From Desmodus rotundus (lineage: Eukaryota; Chordata; Mammalia; Chiroptera; Phyllostomidae), in NCBI RefSeq assembly GCF_022682495.2, contig NC_071397.1, positions 15,529,082-15,593,081 of the forward strand: a stretch of 64,000 nucleotides of DNA. The letters run 5' to 3'. Below are positions 43,040 to 55,500 of this stretch, one piece after another. The translations under genes and the position numbers were made by a program. The number at the start of each line of letters is the position of its first letter. Position 1 is the stretch's first letter. The notes below the pieces were generated by a model, which was not told where the DNA came from, searched no databases, and saw nothing but the letters and a program-made list of their open reading frames with translations.

Positions 43040-44997
43040 AAACCTCACATCATTCCTGATATCACGAAGCACAAAGCGGAGGTTGGCTGCATGAATACTC
43101 AATATAGTCTTGATTTAAAACTGTAGATAGAGCTTTGGAAAATAAATCCAATAAAATCGGCCTTGTTTTTCTACTTCCTTTTAGAATAATTCGTGGTTTA
43201 ATAGTTTGGATTTTGTAGAATATTTTGATGTCTTTTTTCATATATATATTACGAAATTAAATTTATGTATAAAAACATTGATATACTTTAAATTTGTTAT
43301 GTGTCTAAAATCACTTTTTAAATGCGGCAGAAGAGAAAGTAATAAACAATTTTGTGAGAGCATGAATGACTTCCATTCTGAGCTTTATTATTTAAAAAAT
43401 AGATGCCAGTACTCATATCATAATTGCTTATAAAAGTATCTACCACTGCATTTCTCTTTTACATTTAATTTAATTTCTTTTTACATTAAATTTATTGGGG
43501 TAGCATTGGTTAAAAGGATTATATAGGTTTCAACTGTACGTTTCTAAGATGCAGGATAGGTAGATATGATGCATTGTGAGCTCACCAACCAAAGTCCAAC
43601 CATCTTCCGCCACCATATACTTAGCCCACTTTATCCCTAACTTCCCCCACCCCCTTTCTTCAGGCAACCACCATACTGTTGTCTGTGTCTGTGAGTTTCA
43701 GTTTTATGTCCCACCTATGAGTGAAATCACATGGTTCTCAGCTTTTTCTGACCAACTTAATCCAATTAGCATAATATTCTCAAGATCCATCCATGTTGTT
43801 GTAAATGGCAGTATTTCATCTTTTCTTATAGCTGATTAGTATTCCATGTGTATGTGTACCGCGCCTTCTTTAGCCAACCATCTATTGAAGGACACTTCGG
43901 TCATCTCCTTGTCTTGGCCACTGTGAAAAATGCTGCTGGGAAATAGGGGTGCATATATCTTTGCAGATAAACGTCTTCGAGTTTTTCAGGTAGATATTGA
44001 GAAGAGGGATTGCTGGGTCACACTGTGACTGTATCCTTAATTTTCTGAGGAAGCTCCATATTGTTTTCCGTAGTGGTCGCACCAGTTTACATTCCCACCA
44101 GCAGTGAATGAGGGTTCCTTTTTCTCCACAACCTCTCCATCACTTGTTATTAATTTTCTTGCTGATAATAGCCATTCTAACAGGTGCGAGTTGGTATCTC
44201 ATCGTAGCTTTGACTTGCATTTCCCTAATAGGTAGTGAATTTCAACATCTTTTTCATATATCTGTTGTTCATTTGTATGTCTTTTTGGGAGAGGTGTCTG
44301 TTCCGGTCTTCTACCCATTTTTTAATTGGACTGTTTCTTTGGTGTTGAGTTGCATGAGCTTTGTATATCTTAGATAGTAACCCCTTTGTCAGCTGTTTAT
44401 GAAAATATCACCTCCTGTACCTTTTTGTTTTATTGTTGGTTTCTTTGGCTGTGCAGAAGCATTTTAGTTTGATATAATCTCATTTATTTATTTTTCCGTT
44501 TACTTCCCTTGTCTTTAGGGTCAAATTCAAGTCCTTTTACAACCAAGGTCTATGAGTTTATTACCTATGTTTTCTTCTATGTAATTTATTGTTTCTGATG
44601 TAATATTTAGTTCTTTGCTCCATCTGGATTTTTTTTGTACATAGGGACAAACTGTAATCTAGTTTCATTCTTTTGAATGCGGCTTTCCAAATTTTCCCAG
44701 CACTATTTATTAAAGATGATTTCCTTTCTTCATTGTGTGTTTTTGGCTCCTTTGTCAAATATTATTTGCCCATATCCATGTGGTTTTATTTCTGGGCTCT
44801 CAGTTCTGTTCCATGGGTCCATTTGTCTGTTTTTCTGCCAATACCATTGTTTTGATTATCATGGGTCTGTAGTATAAATTGAAGTCAGGTAGTGTGATGC
44901 CTCTAGCTTCATTGTTTTTTCTCAGCATTGTTTTGGCTATTCAGAGTCTTTGTGGTTCCATACAAATCTGATGTCGGGTTTTTTTTTGCTTTATTTC

Positions 44998-45216
44998 TTA
45001 AAAAAATAATTTTGGAATTTTGATGGGGATTGCCTTAAATCTGTATATTACTTTGGGTAATATGGCCATTTTAACTACGTCTATTCTTCCAATCCATGAA
45101 CACAAAATATCTTTCCATTCTGTTATGTTTTTTCTCAGTCTCTTTAATAAAGCTTTGTGTCTTTCAGTATATAGGTTTTTCACATCATTTTTATTGTTTA
45201 TTCCTAGGTATTTCAT
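44998..45216 (-). pseudogene. L1 ORF2 thumb/post-RT segment, broken
   Basis: The minus-strand translation contains MKYLGINNKNDVKNLYTE and 'WKDILCSWIGRIDVVKMAIL PKVIYRF', the segment that follows the reverse-transcriptase core in L1 ORF2 (YLGI ... W.DIPCSWIGRINIVKM). A T-run at its downstream side ends the frame. Confidence 0.9.
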
Positions 45217-45519
45217 TGTTTTTGTTGAAATTGCAAAATGAATTTTCTAAATATCTTTTGCTGAGGTTTCATTATTAGGATATAGGAAAGCATTAGGGTT
45301 TTGTACATTGATTTTGTATCTTGCATCTTTATTGTATTTGTTTATTATTTCTAATAGGTTTTTGGTAGAGCCTTTAGTATTTTCTGTATACAGAATCATG
45401 TCAGCTGTATACAGAGTGACATTTTTACTTCTTCCTTCCCAATTTAGATGGCTTTTATTTATTTATTTATTTTGCCTGGTTGCTTTGGCTAGGACTTCCA
45501 AACTATGTTGAGTAAGAAT

Positions 45520-45784
45520 CAACACAACAAACAAGCAAGCAAAATATAACCAGGGACATTGAAATTAAGAACAAACTGACAATAACCAGAAGGGAGGTGG
45601 GAGAGAATAATAGGAGGGGGAGAGTGGGAAGGGTTTTCAGGAACATCTATAAAGGACACATGGACAAAACCAAGGGGTGGGGATCAGGGGTGGGAGGTGG
45701 GGATAGCTGGAGTGGCGGGGGGGAATGGAGACAACTGTACTTGACCAAAAATTTAAAAAGTTAAAAAAATAAAAAATAAAAAAT
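45520..45784 (+). mobile_element. Nested L1 3'-end insertion, opposite orientation
   Basis: The host L1 text stops at 'AACTATGTTGAGTAAGAAT' and resumes at 'GTGAGAGTGGGCATTCTTAT', which are adjacent in intact L1. Between them is a G-rich bat-type L1 3'UTR in plus orientation ('GGTTTTCAGGAACATCTATA', 'AGGACACATGGACAAAACCA', 'AGACAACTGTACTTGACCAA') ending in an A-rich tail. Target duplications are short or eroded. Confidence 0.88.
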
Positions 45785-46937
45785 TGTGAGAGTGGGCATT
45801 CTTATCCTGTTCAGGATTTTAGAGGAAAAGCTTTCAATTTTTCATCACTGAGTATGATATGGGCTGAAGGTTTGTCATATACAGCCTTTATTATATTGAG
45901 TTATTTTCCTTCTATACCCATTTTATTTAGTGTTTTAATCATAAATGGATGTTGTATTTTATCAAATGTTGTTCATGCATCTATCAATAAGATCATATGA
46001 TGTTTATCTCCCCTTTTTTTGTTAATGTGGTTTATTATGTTAATCAATTTGCATATGTTAACCATTTTTGTGCCCCTGGAATGAACCTCACTTGATTGTG
46101 ATGTATAATTTTTTAATGTATTGTATCTGTTAGCTAGTATCTTGTTTAGGATTTTTGTATCAATATTCCTCAGAGATATTGGTCAGTAGCTTTCTTTTGT
46201 GTGTGTTATTCCTGCCAGGTTTTGGTATCAGGGTTATGTTGGCCTCATAAAATGTGTTAGGAAGTGTTGCTTCCTCAATTTTTCAGATGAGTTTGAGGAG
46301 GATAGGTATCAAATCTTCTTTGAATGTTTGGTAGAATTTGCTAGTGAAGCCATCTGATCCTGGATGTTTATTTATTTATTTATTTATTTCTGGAGGTTTC
46401 AATGATTGTTTCAATTTTCTCACTGTTGATCAGCCGACACAGATCTTCCAATTCTTCATAATTCAGTCTAGGAAGGTTATGTATTTCTAGGAACTTACTG
46501 ATTTCTTCTAGGTTACTAAATTTGGAGGCATATAGTCTTTCACAATATTCTAGAATAATCCTTGTATATCTGTGATATATCTGATTTTGTTTATATGAAT
46601 CTTTTCTCCTTTAAGCAAAAATAAGAAAATATTATGTAGTGACTCTAGCCAGGGGTTTGTCAATTTTATTAATCTTTTCAAAGAACCAGCTCTTTGTTGC
46701 ATTAATGTTCTGTACAGTCTTCTTCTATTTAATTCAGTTCCACTCTGATTTTTATTATTTCCTTTTTTCTGCTGATTTTGGGTTGCTTTTACTCTTCTTT
46801 TTCAAGTTCATTAAGATGTAATGTTAGGTTGCTTACTTGGGATTTCTCTTGTTTCTTGAGATAGAACTGTAATGATATAAACTTCCCTCTTATTACTGTT
46901 TTCACTGCATCCCAAATGTTTTGATATTCTCATTTAT

Positions 46938-47632
46938 CTATATATATCTTTTGACCTTATCTTTTATTTCTTCTCTGGCCAAGCCATTGTTTAGTATTGT
47001 GTTGTTTACTCTCCACATATATGTAGGTTTCTTTTTGCTGTTGATTTCCAATTTCAAAGCATCATGGTCAGAGAATAAGCTTGGTGTAATTTCAATCTTC
47101 TTGAATTTGCTAAGGCTAGTTTTGTTACCCAACATATGGCCTATCCTCGAGAATGTTTCATGTGCAATGGAGAAGAATGTACAATCTGGTGATCTGGAAT
47201 GAAAGGCTCCGTGAATATCAATTATGTTCATTGAGTCTAATGTGTCACTTAAGGCCACTATTTTTTGATTTTCTGTTCGGATGATCTGTCTAGAGCTGTC
47301 AATGGAGTATTAAGGTCCTTAACTATTATTGCATTTTGGTCTGTTTCTTCCTTTAGTTCTGTTAGTAGTTGCTTTATATATTCTGGTGTTCTTGATTGGA
47401 TACATGTATGTTAAGCAGTGTTATGTCTTCTTGATGTAGTGTCCTCTTTATTGTTATAAAATGTCCATCTTTGTCTCTTGTTATGTTTGTTATCTTGAAG
47501 TCTGTATTGTCAGATATAAGTATGGCTATTCCCGCTTTTCTGTGGATGTTATTCTCTTGGAGAATCATTTTCCACCCTTTCACTTTGAGTCTAACTTTGT
47601 TTTGCAGCTGAGATGTGTCTCTTGAAGGCAGC
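46938..47632 (-). pseudogene. L1 ORF2 endonuclease domain, broken
   Basis: The apurinic/apyrimidinic-like endonuclease nicks target DNA to prime L1 reverse transcription. Translation of 47583-47374 gives KAGIAILISDNTDFKITNI and HFITIKRTLHQEDITLLNIH, and 47258-46938 gives 'GNKTSLSKFKKIEITPSLFS DHDALKLEI', which includes the SDH catalytic motif of the family. The two pieces are out of frame with each other, and the first 40 or so residues of ORF2 are missing. Confidence 0.88.
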
Positions 47633-47639
47633 AGGAGTA

Positions 47640-50055
47640 TAACTTCTCAAGTATACTTTCTTGTACTTAAATACACATTACATAATTATTTTATCACTTC
47701 TCTAAGTAAAAAATATTTCAGGGTAATAGTATCACTAATAAAACACTGTTTGTCTTACAGAAGATTCTGAGTTAATAAAGGTAAATTTTTTCAAGTATTA
47801 AATTTTCAAAAATTGGTAAAGTTAATTTTTTTCTAGTTTACTAAATGTCTGGGCCTAACACACAGGTGTTCCTAACTTAACATGGAGTTCATGTTTAAAG
47901 TCCTGAAAAATAATGTTATATTAGTCATCCTTATCCTGACTATTCACTGACCTTATAACCAGATGTCAGTTAAGACTTTCTATAATATTTTCTTCCTCTA
48001 CACTGTTGTTGTATTTTCTTAAATTATAATTATGGAATTAGCTTGCTTTCATTTTCCCCATGCTCTACCCTTATTGCAAATCACGTAAAGGCAGGGATTC
48101 TTTTTATATTACTCTTAACAGAGTCTTAAACTAGGCCCTTCAATTAGTAGATTCGCAGCAACTTCTACTGATTTGAAACTTATGCAACTTATGCACTTTT
48201 TTTCTACAGAGCTGCAAAGCTACATTTTTAAATAAATTTAGGCATGAAAATGATCTTTTGTCCAAATAAAGAATTTTTTTGTTAACCCTATTGTCCACTT
48301 GCTACGATGGGAAATGATAGGTAGTACTGGGTACCATCTACAACTTTTCATCCATCTCTTCTGTCCCCTTTCTCTCAAGAGGCATCTGTACTTACAATGC
48401 ACCTTTGAGATGAGCTTACGTGAGACAAGAGCAAATACCCGTTGTCAATACCTCCAACTCCAAATGCCACCTACGGTGTTTGACTGACATGACATACACC
48501 TTTAACAAGAGCTGTTTCACAGAGACTGCAGGACAGAGACAGGCAGGCGGGCTTCAGACAGTGGCTGACATTCTTCTTTTGATGGTTACATTTGACTCCA
48601 GCTCAAGTCAACTTCTGTTCCTACTCCACGCAGATTTCTAATTTACAAGTGACTAGCACGTCAGGAAAAGAGGGAAAAGAAAAAGAAATATTAGCAGAGC
48701 TTAGGGAAGCAGAGTAGTGGAGTTTAAGTGCTTCACTTTTCTCTAGAAAAAAAAAAACACTTAATACTTGTATTTTTACTTTAGATCCAGTTAAGAAAAG
48801 TAGAGTGCAGATTGACTTCTATTACTTTGGCCTGAGATTCATTTCCCACTTTCTTTTTAATAACGACACCCTTGTTTTCCTTTGGGTAACCACCATGGCC
48901 CCCATCCTCAGCCCCTGAGTCTTCGACCAATAATCACCATGTCTCTAGAAGCAAGTGCTAACCCCATCTCGTGTAACAGTTTATCCCATTCTTCACCAGT
49001 TAGGAAGCACTCCTCTACAAGTAAGTAGGTAACCAACGAAAAGTGACAAATCATAATTAAACAATTAACTCCAAGTTAGTTCAGCAGCTTTGTAATTTCT
49101 AGCTGTTGCATATATGTACATAAGATTCTCTTAGCTTTGGCATCATTGTTACATGACTGCATCTACAAGCAAGAAGTGGGGGAAGAGTACATGCTAGGGT
49201 GGAATGAAGAGATTCTCTTCTCCAACTCAGTTTCATGTTTTATCCCAGAGAAAAACAGTTGTTAGAAATCTTCCACAAGACTCTCAATTACATCTCAACA
49301 TTCATAAGTGGGTCATGTGGTTATCCTTAGTTACAGTAAGAAACAGAAAATCAAGTACCTGGCTTATTGTGCTTCTATCATGGCAAGCATGCGAAGAAGT
49401 CAAGGGGAGTAGAGGTTGCTGGAAATCACTCATGGGCAATCACGCAATGTCATCTGCAATATATTCCTTTGGCCACAGGGATTGTCAAGGATGGGCATAT
49501 AAACCAATCCAGGCCAATGGAGCTATATGAGCTCTCTTAACTCATCCATATTTAACCAATTTTATGCTTTAACTAATACTCTTCTTCCCTTCAATAAAAC
49601 AGTGACTGGTAACCATACACAGTAAATGTGGTCTGTCTAGTTTAACAATTTTATGATCAATATTCATCAATGTTTCCTCTCAAATGTATTGTAACCATAA
49701 AATTCTATTAAATATTGAATATACTAATGAAATATGAGTAAAAGGAAAGGAAGGTGTTATTTTTATGAAAAGTTGAAGGCTTTTGAGAGCCTAGATAAAA
49801 GAAAATCATACAGAATTAGATATGGATGAGACATTATTTATAAGAGGGAAAATCATAAAATTCCATAAAGTGTCTGTTGTCCAGGCAGCACAAGTTTATG
49901 TTTCACTTTAAATATAACTAAATTGAAATCATAGATGTTCCATTATCATATTTATGCAAGAATGAAAACATGGAAATCTAATCAGGAACTGAAACACACA
50001 ACCCCACAAAAACTGGATTCAGTCCCACCTGAACCAGATGTAAGCAAATAAATAC
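47640..50055. other. Mostly single-copy DNA; weak L2 and LTR-like hints
   Basis: No gene recognised. 'AAATCACGTAAAGGCAGGGA' near 48078 resembles an L2 3' block. 'TTGGCCACAGGGATTGTCAA' with 'ACCAATCCAGGCCAATGGAG' near 49471-49522 resembles the old repeat text seen near 26770. Short frames (for example 108 aa at 49204-49530) have no known domain. Confidence 0.4.
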
Positions 50056-50060
50056 ACTGT

Positions 50061-50470
50061 ATTAGTTTATTATTATTTCTGTAAATAATTATCACAATTT
50101 AGTAAAGCCACACAAATTTGTTACTATTTTTAGTTCTAGAGTTCAGAAGTCTAAAGTCAAGGAGTATGCCTCACTTGACAGGATGACATTTCTTTTAGAA
50201 CCTTCGGGGGAAATCTGTTTCCTGGCCTTTTGCAGCTTGGAGAGCTCATTGACACAGTCACATTTCCTACTTCTGATTCTGAGCTCTCCTCTTCCCTCTT
50301 ATGAAGACTGCTGTGATTACACTGGGCTCACTGTGCTAATCCAAGATAATCCCATATCAAGTCCACTTCATCACATTTACAAAATCCCTTTTACCACATA
50401 AACTCACATACTCACAGGTTCTGGGGATTAAGATATGGAAGTCATTGGGGGGCATTATTCAGTCTATGAC
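50061..50470 (+). mobile_element. MLT1/ERVL-MaLR-like LTR, plus orientation
   Basis: Ordered matches: 'TATTTCTGTAAATAATTATC', 'CTAGAGTTCAGAAGTCTAAA', 'GGGGGAAATCTGTTTCCTGG', 'TGCTAATCCAAGATAATCCC', 'AAATCCCTTTTACCACATAA', 'CTCACAGGTTCTGGGGATTA' and 'GGGGGCATTATTCAGTCTAT'. No retroviral internal region is attached; a solo LTR is the simplest reading. Confidence 0.87.
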
Positions 50471-52295
50471 ATTCTCTTCTCTATTTAGGCCAGTTTACAT
50501 TAATTTCCCATATATTTCAACCAAAATATTTGTGAGTAATACAGCATGTAGGTTTAAATGGACGAGTCAGAAGTTGTCAAGGATAAGAACTGATGAAAAT
50601 GTAGTAAAGACAAGAAAAAAAAGAACAAAAGAACACACAAGAATTAAGAATAGCAAAATAAAGTCTACTTATTCTAAAAATTATATGAGCATCAAATAAA
50701 ATATAGAAGGACAAATATCTTTCAATAAGGTAAGATCCCCGTCAAGAGTTGGAGACAATAGGTAAAAGGTCAAACAAAAAGAGAGAGAATTCCAGAATAT
50801 TATTTAAATAATAATAATAAAAACAAATTAACTGTATTAAAGTTAATAAGGATACTGTTTTGAGAAATAAAAATTTATTTTGGAGTGTCCTAAACTCAAG
50901 TCATAATCAAGTGCAATGTTAGTGTAAATGGACCCTATCAAAGTCAAATTTGCTCTTTCCGTATCTTATATCTTTCTTTTTTCTCTTCTACAAGAAGAAA
51001 AAATACTTTGGTTATTTCAAACAAGTTTCAAAATTAGGGAGGATTCCTGAGTTGGCAGAAGTTCCTCATCGAAGCTACAAGATGAGGTAAGTTCCAATGT
51101 AACTGATGGATATAAATTTTATTTAATAATCAACCAGTAACGCATTAATGTTTCTAATAAGAGGACCACTGGAGGAGGAAAGTTACCTTCTACCTTCCTT
51201 CCAAGAGTTATAGACAATCTGAGAGATGTGACAGTATGTAGAGTTTCACTGCCCCTGCCCAGAGCAGGTAAAGCATAAACATACTAGTTAGATGCAGATA
51301 TAAAAGTTCTTCCATATCTTACATTTTTATTGTATTATGTGTCCAGAGATGTTTTTCGGAGAAAAAAGAGAATGGGAGGGGGAATCATTTCAATATAAGG
51401 AAACAATTTCATATACTAGGACTTGAAACACACAGAGGCCACTAAATAAACTCACATGTTGATCATTTAACTTATTAATTTTTTTAAATGCAGTGGGGAT
51501 TTAACTCTTGCTCATGTCATAGAGGAGACAGAACTCTCATCCTTGCACGCATTCATCTAAGTCTCCGGCATCTTGTAAATGCCAGCTGCCTCACTGGTTC
51601 CTCTGCCTCTAGCCGGCAGTCAGGGAAGAAAAAGCAAGAAAGAGGGTAGCAGAAGTTTTAGGGTTCTTGACGGGCTTGGCTGTGGCATACATCATTCCTT
51701 CCCACATCCCAGTCACCAGAAGGCAATCATATGACCCCACTTAGACCAACCAAGAGGATAGGAATCAGGCCAGAGATTTTCTCAGGAACAGTTTCCATTC
51801 CTTTTAATTCTCCAAAATGACCCTTCAATCCCAACAATTCTTATGAATCAGTCCATGGCCACCTAGCACTCAGTGCAAAATGAAAAATAGCAATTTCTTC
51901 CCACAGTCCTTTCTGGTTTAGATGATTCCTGTTGAGTCTAGACTAACCCCACAAAGAGGCAAACCATTTTCTTCTAACCCAATACTACCTATGTAATCAT
52001 TTGTGGGGCACAGACCCTCAGAAAGTGAGAGGGTCTTCATGACAGTAAATCCCCATCCAGCCTGAAACAGAGAGCTGTGTCTCACTTCCTCCCTCTGACC
52101 CATATACAACTCACAAATCCACAAGTAAAAAATATAAAAGCTTATCTGAGGGGAGGAGGAATATTAACTTTAAATCTTTTTCTTGATTAGATTGTGCCAC
52201 TTAAAAATCAATGACAACAACAAAAGTTAATTTCTGGACTAATTTATGAATAAACTCTACTGTTGTGTATTAATTCAATGATACCATGGCCTGAG
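50471..52295. other. Single-copy DNA, nothing firmly recognised
   Basis: No gene. The 51690-51780 part ('CACATCCCAGTCACCAGAAG', 'CCACTTAGACCAACCAAGAG') faintly resembles an old LTR or MER block. Confidence 0.4.
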
Positions 52296-52299
52296 CATT

Positions 52300-52440
52300 A
52301 GGCGAGGCACTAGAATGCAACGGTAAACTAGACTACAGGAGACTCTACTTTCACAGAGATTAAGGTCTAGAGCGAAAGACAATTAATTAAAATAAACAAA
52401 CAAACAAATAAATAACAGTTGTGACAATTTGATGATTTCT
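52300..52440 (+). repeat. Ancient interspersed repeat, 5' portion (probable)
   Basis: 'GAGGCACTAGAATGCAACGG', 'TTTCACAGAGATTAAGGTCT', 'AGACAATTAATTAAAATAAA' and the following A-rich text fit the opening part of the same old family as 4956-5475 and 16430-17110. Confidence 0.45.
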
Positions 52441-53865
52441 TGCTTGCTCCTTGGCCTCAGTCATCCCACCCACTTCCAACTAGAATGAGTAGTCAAGTTC
52501 ATATATATATTTTTACCATGTTTGTTTCCTGAACGTGACATTGTCAATTTCAGCTGATTGCTGACTGCCTACATAGGTATGCACATATTCTGGATACCAT
52601 AGCTACCCAGAACTGATCCAATCACTTCCCGAGACAAGCTGAGTTTTCTCATGCCATTTCTTTCAACTCAGTTAATCATATTAACTCCCTTTCAGGTTTA
52701 TATATCTGTAAGTTCATGGCTATTGACTCTCTTTACACTGTTCCTTGTTCTAAGACTCCACTGAGCAGTCATTTCTCAAATGTATGTTACTCCCTATGAA
52801 GACTAAATAAACTAAGTAAAGGAAGTTAATCCCAAATTCACTCCCAGTCCTTAGAACATAATTTCAAAATAATTTTCTCACTAAAGAGGGGATTTGTGGT
52901 ATCACCTTTGCACATGGTATATAGCAAATATTGGCTTACACATGCATTCCATGTTGAGACTATCCGCACCACTTGTTCTTTTTCAGGAATTGTTAATACA
53001 CGCACACACACTCACCCCACATTTTACTCAAGTATTTATTATCGTCTTCTGTTCAGGCATCATATCTGAAAAGTCCAACCTTATATCTTAAGTCCGAAGA
53101 ACTGAAAAGTAAGAATAAGTGAAAGCCCAATCAAGTGGTTGGTTGGAACGTGTTATTAATCATTTTATTATTGCCTTCTTAGAGTTTTCAGTGTACAATC
53201 TTGAACTTAGCAGGCATAGTAGTTACCAGGCAGAGAAGTTGGCATTTCTTCCAGTCTTGTTCAGATGCTAGTTTGCAATAATTTTCTCAAGTCCACAGGG
53301 GATGTTTTGGAGAAAAGCTGTGAGACAGCTAATCAGAAAATGATATTCTATTGTTTAGTGATATTACAGCACAGCAGAGGCTCCTGGGGGATTTGGCAGA
53401 TGCCCCATTGGCTGATTCATTTTAACAGGGTTGAATAAAGCAGAGAAAACAATTATCAGAGGAAATCTCACACTGGTAATTCCTGAAATGAACTCAGACA
53501 TGTGTTTTCTAATTTCTGTGAAACTCTTATTTTTTAACGAATTCACATTTATTTTACTTTTTTTTCCTTTTATTTTCTCTAGTTTTATATTCCACACCTA
53601 TCAACATCTAAGATTAATTTAACTTTTACTATAGGTTCTGAAATATTGATGAAGGGTATAGAGACATTCAGAAAACACAAGTTTAAACAAAAACAATTCA
53701 AGTTAAAATCCTTAATTCTCCCTATTTTCTTTCTAGGTGTAAATAGATGCCATGTATATATTAGGTATTGTTTTAGGAACATTGCAAACCAGAACGTTGC
53801 CATAGCAACCTAAGCCACCAATAACATCCATGAGAAATGAATTTCCAATGGGTATGGAGTCCTTG
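52441..53865. other. Single-copy DNA, nothing recognised
   Basis: No gene or repeat recognised. The opposing frames at 53364-53622 are open on both strands and lack known motifs. Confidence 0.45.
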
Positions 53866-54060
53866 GCAGTTTACACAGCACTTTCAAGCCATAAATGCAC
53901 TCATTATTTATTATAATCATGCAATTAAGTAGGGCTGTTAAATCATCCTTCTTTTCAAATGACAAAGAGGTTAAAAGAGTTGCCAGGGGTCATGTTCACA
54001 GGTAAGCGGCTCAAAACTGAAAGTTATGTCTTCTGATCCTAAGAATTACGCATTTACTAG
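53866..54060 (-). repeat. MIR-type SINE, minus orientation
   Basis: 'TTACACAGCACTTTCAAGCC', 'TCATTATTTATTATAATCAT', 'TTTTCAAATGACAAAGAGGTT' and 'AAGAGTTGCCAGGGGTCATG' follow the reverse MIR/MIR3 layout. Confidence 0.75.
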
Positions 54061-54490
54061 AGTCAGCCTTATTGCTGAAAATAAGAATATATCTATATTT
54101 AGAGAAAATATTTTGAAAATGTATGAATTATAAAATGATCTGGCCTAACATTCTCTTTTTCTTTATTCTTATTAAGGTAAACTTAAGGTCTAGAATCTGC
54201 AGGTATGGGGGCTCTGTCCTTCCTTGCTAGCTGTGATTTGAGCAATTGGCCATGGTGAGCTCATTGGCAGACAGTCCTTCCAGAGTCAGTGATCTAAACC
54301 AGTCACAGTTTCTCAGTTACTACAGTTCAATCTCTGAGTTGGGACTTTCTCTGAAAAAAAGGAAACTATAGCATCTCCTTCAAGAGGGAGACATGAAAAA
54401 ATGAAATTTTACAAGAAGGATAAACATATGAGAGAAGATAAATATTCTATATATAAATTAAGAATGGTATCAATGAACCAAGTGATATCT
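54061..54490. other. Single-copy DNA, nothing recognised
   Basis: No gene or repeat recognised. Confidence 0.45.
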
Positions 54491-54496
54491 ATAAAC

Positions 54497-54675
54497 CAGT
54501 GCTTCTCAACCAGGATTTGTTTTGTCTAGAGACAGATTTGGTTGTTCCAACTTGGGGGTGTTACCTGCATCAGGCGTGTAGAGGCCAGGGATGCTTTTAA
54601 ATATCTCACAACACATAGGACATACCCCACAACAAAGAATTACTCAGCCCAAAATGTCTATGGTGAAACTGTGGA
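54497..54675 (+). mobile_element. MER20-like hAT MITE
   Basis: It begins with the hAT terminal repeat CAGTGCTTCTCAACC. Inside are 'AGAGACAGATTTGGTTGTTC', 'AACTTGGGGGTGTTACCTGC', 'GTAGAGGCCAGGGATGCTTT' and 'CCCACAACAAAGAATTACTC' in MER20 order. The right terminal repeat is eroded. No transposase was ever encoded by this short element. Confidence 0.9.
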
Positions 54676-54775
54676 TAAATCCTGCAATAAGCAATGTAAA
54701 TAATTTAATTTTTATGCATTTAACTATCTTGTAACTGTGATTCTTGCATTGTTTTGTTTAAAGTTTATGATTAAA

Positions 54776-54928
54776 AACATTTTGATTGAATTTATTGGGG
54801 TGACATTGGTTAGAAAAACAAAACATATTTCAAGTGTACAACACAATAAAATGTCTTCTGCACACAGCATCGTGTGCCCACCATCTCAGGGAAAGGTTTT
54901 TCTATCCCCATTTTCCACTGATTAAAAA
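54776..54928 (-). mobile_element. LINE-1 3' terminus, minus orientation
   Basis: 'GAATTTATTGGGGTGACATT', 'CATATTTCAAGTGTACAACA' and 'CATCGTGTGCCCACCATCTC' are the reverse complement of the L1 3'UTR, the same end as at 43480. It is flanked on both sides by ATTAAAAACATTTT (54767-54784 and 54922-54935), a likely target duplication. Confidence 0.9.
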
Positions 54929-54949
54929 CATTTTTTAAAGAAATTTCTA

Positions 54950-55500
54950 AACATTCATTCCATGGCCATCACAGAAAAGTCAGAAAATCCAAAGAAGCAA
55001 AAAGAAAAACTATCAACTCATTTTATATCTCACAATCTAGTGATAAATACTATTAATTCTCTATGGCCTTTTCTTAAAGACTCTATCATATGCAAATATT
55101 CACATATACACTGACACTCTGGTACACAACCAATCATATTATACTTTCCTATAACTTACCAATATATTGTCAATAATCCAGCATGTCTAATAAATCAAGA
55201 TTGACCAGGTTGTTTTTAGTGACTGACTACTATTGAATGTATGTATATAATAAATTATATTCATTTACCTCTTTTTATCAGCTATTTACATTAGCTTCAT
55301 TATTTGTTGTTGTAATAAATAATATCGTCGTGTATATTCTTATGCATAAATTTTAGTATAAATGTCTGATTATTTTAGCATCTCTTAGAAACAATATTTT
55401 CAGGTCGAGGGATATATGCAGTTTTATTTGCTACATTTTGCTCAATTTCAATGTATAAATGTTGCACTAATTAACAAAGTTATGATTAGTGTCCATTGTA
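54950..55500 (-). mobile_element. Probable ancient L1M fragment, minus orientation
   Basis: 'GTGACTGACTACTATTGAAT', 'AAATTATATTCATTTACCTC' and 'TTGTTGTTGTAATAAATAAT' resemble the reverse of an old L1 end region (target text of the type CATAATATTCCATTGTATGG ... AATTTATTTAACC). It is strongly diverged, so the call is tentative. The same old family in plus orientation is clearer at 58790-59230. Confidence 0.5.

Larger units (their letters stand above)
43466..47635 (-). mobile_element. Long LINE-1 copy: most of ORF2 and the 3'UTR
   Basis: On the minus strand the copy runs from ORF2 near its N-terminus (47632) to the 3' end AACCAATGCTACCCCAATAA at 43500-43480. It carries almost the whole ORF2 order: endonuclease, reverse transcriptase and Cys-rich C-terminal part. 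It lacks the 5'UTR and ORF1, the usual 5' truncation. A plus-strand L1 tail is nested at about 45520-45784, and (TTTA)n expansions lie at 45462-45475 and 46366-46389. Stops and frameshifts are spread throughout, so it is inactive. The numerous plus-strand frames at 43576-47202 are antisense artefacts. Confidence 0.95.

Noticed and set aside
43576..47202. Many hydrophobic plus-strand frames resembling membrane proteins
   Set aside because: They are the antisense of LINE-1 ORF2, whose complement is rich in hydrophobic codons.
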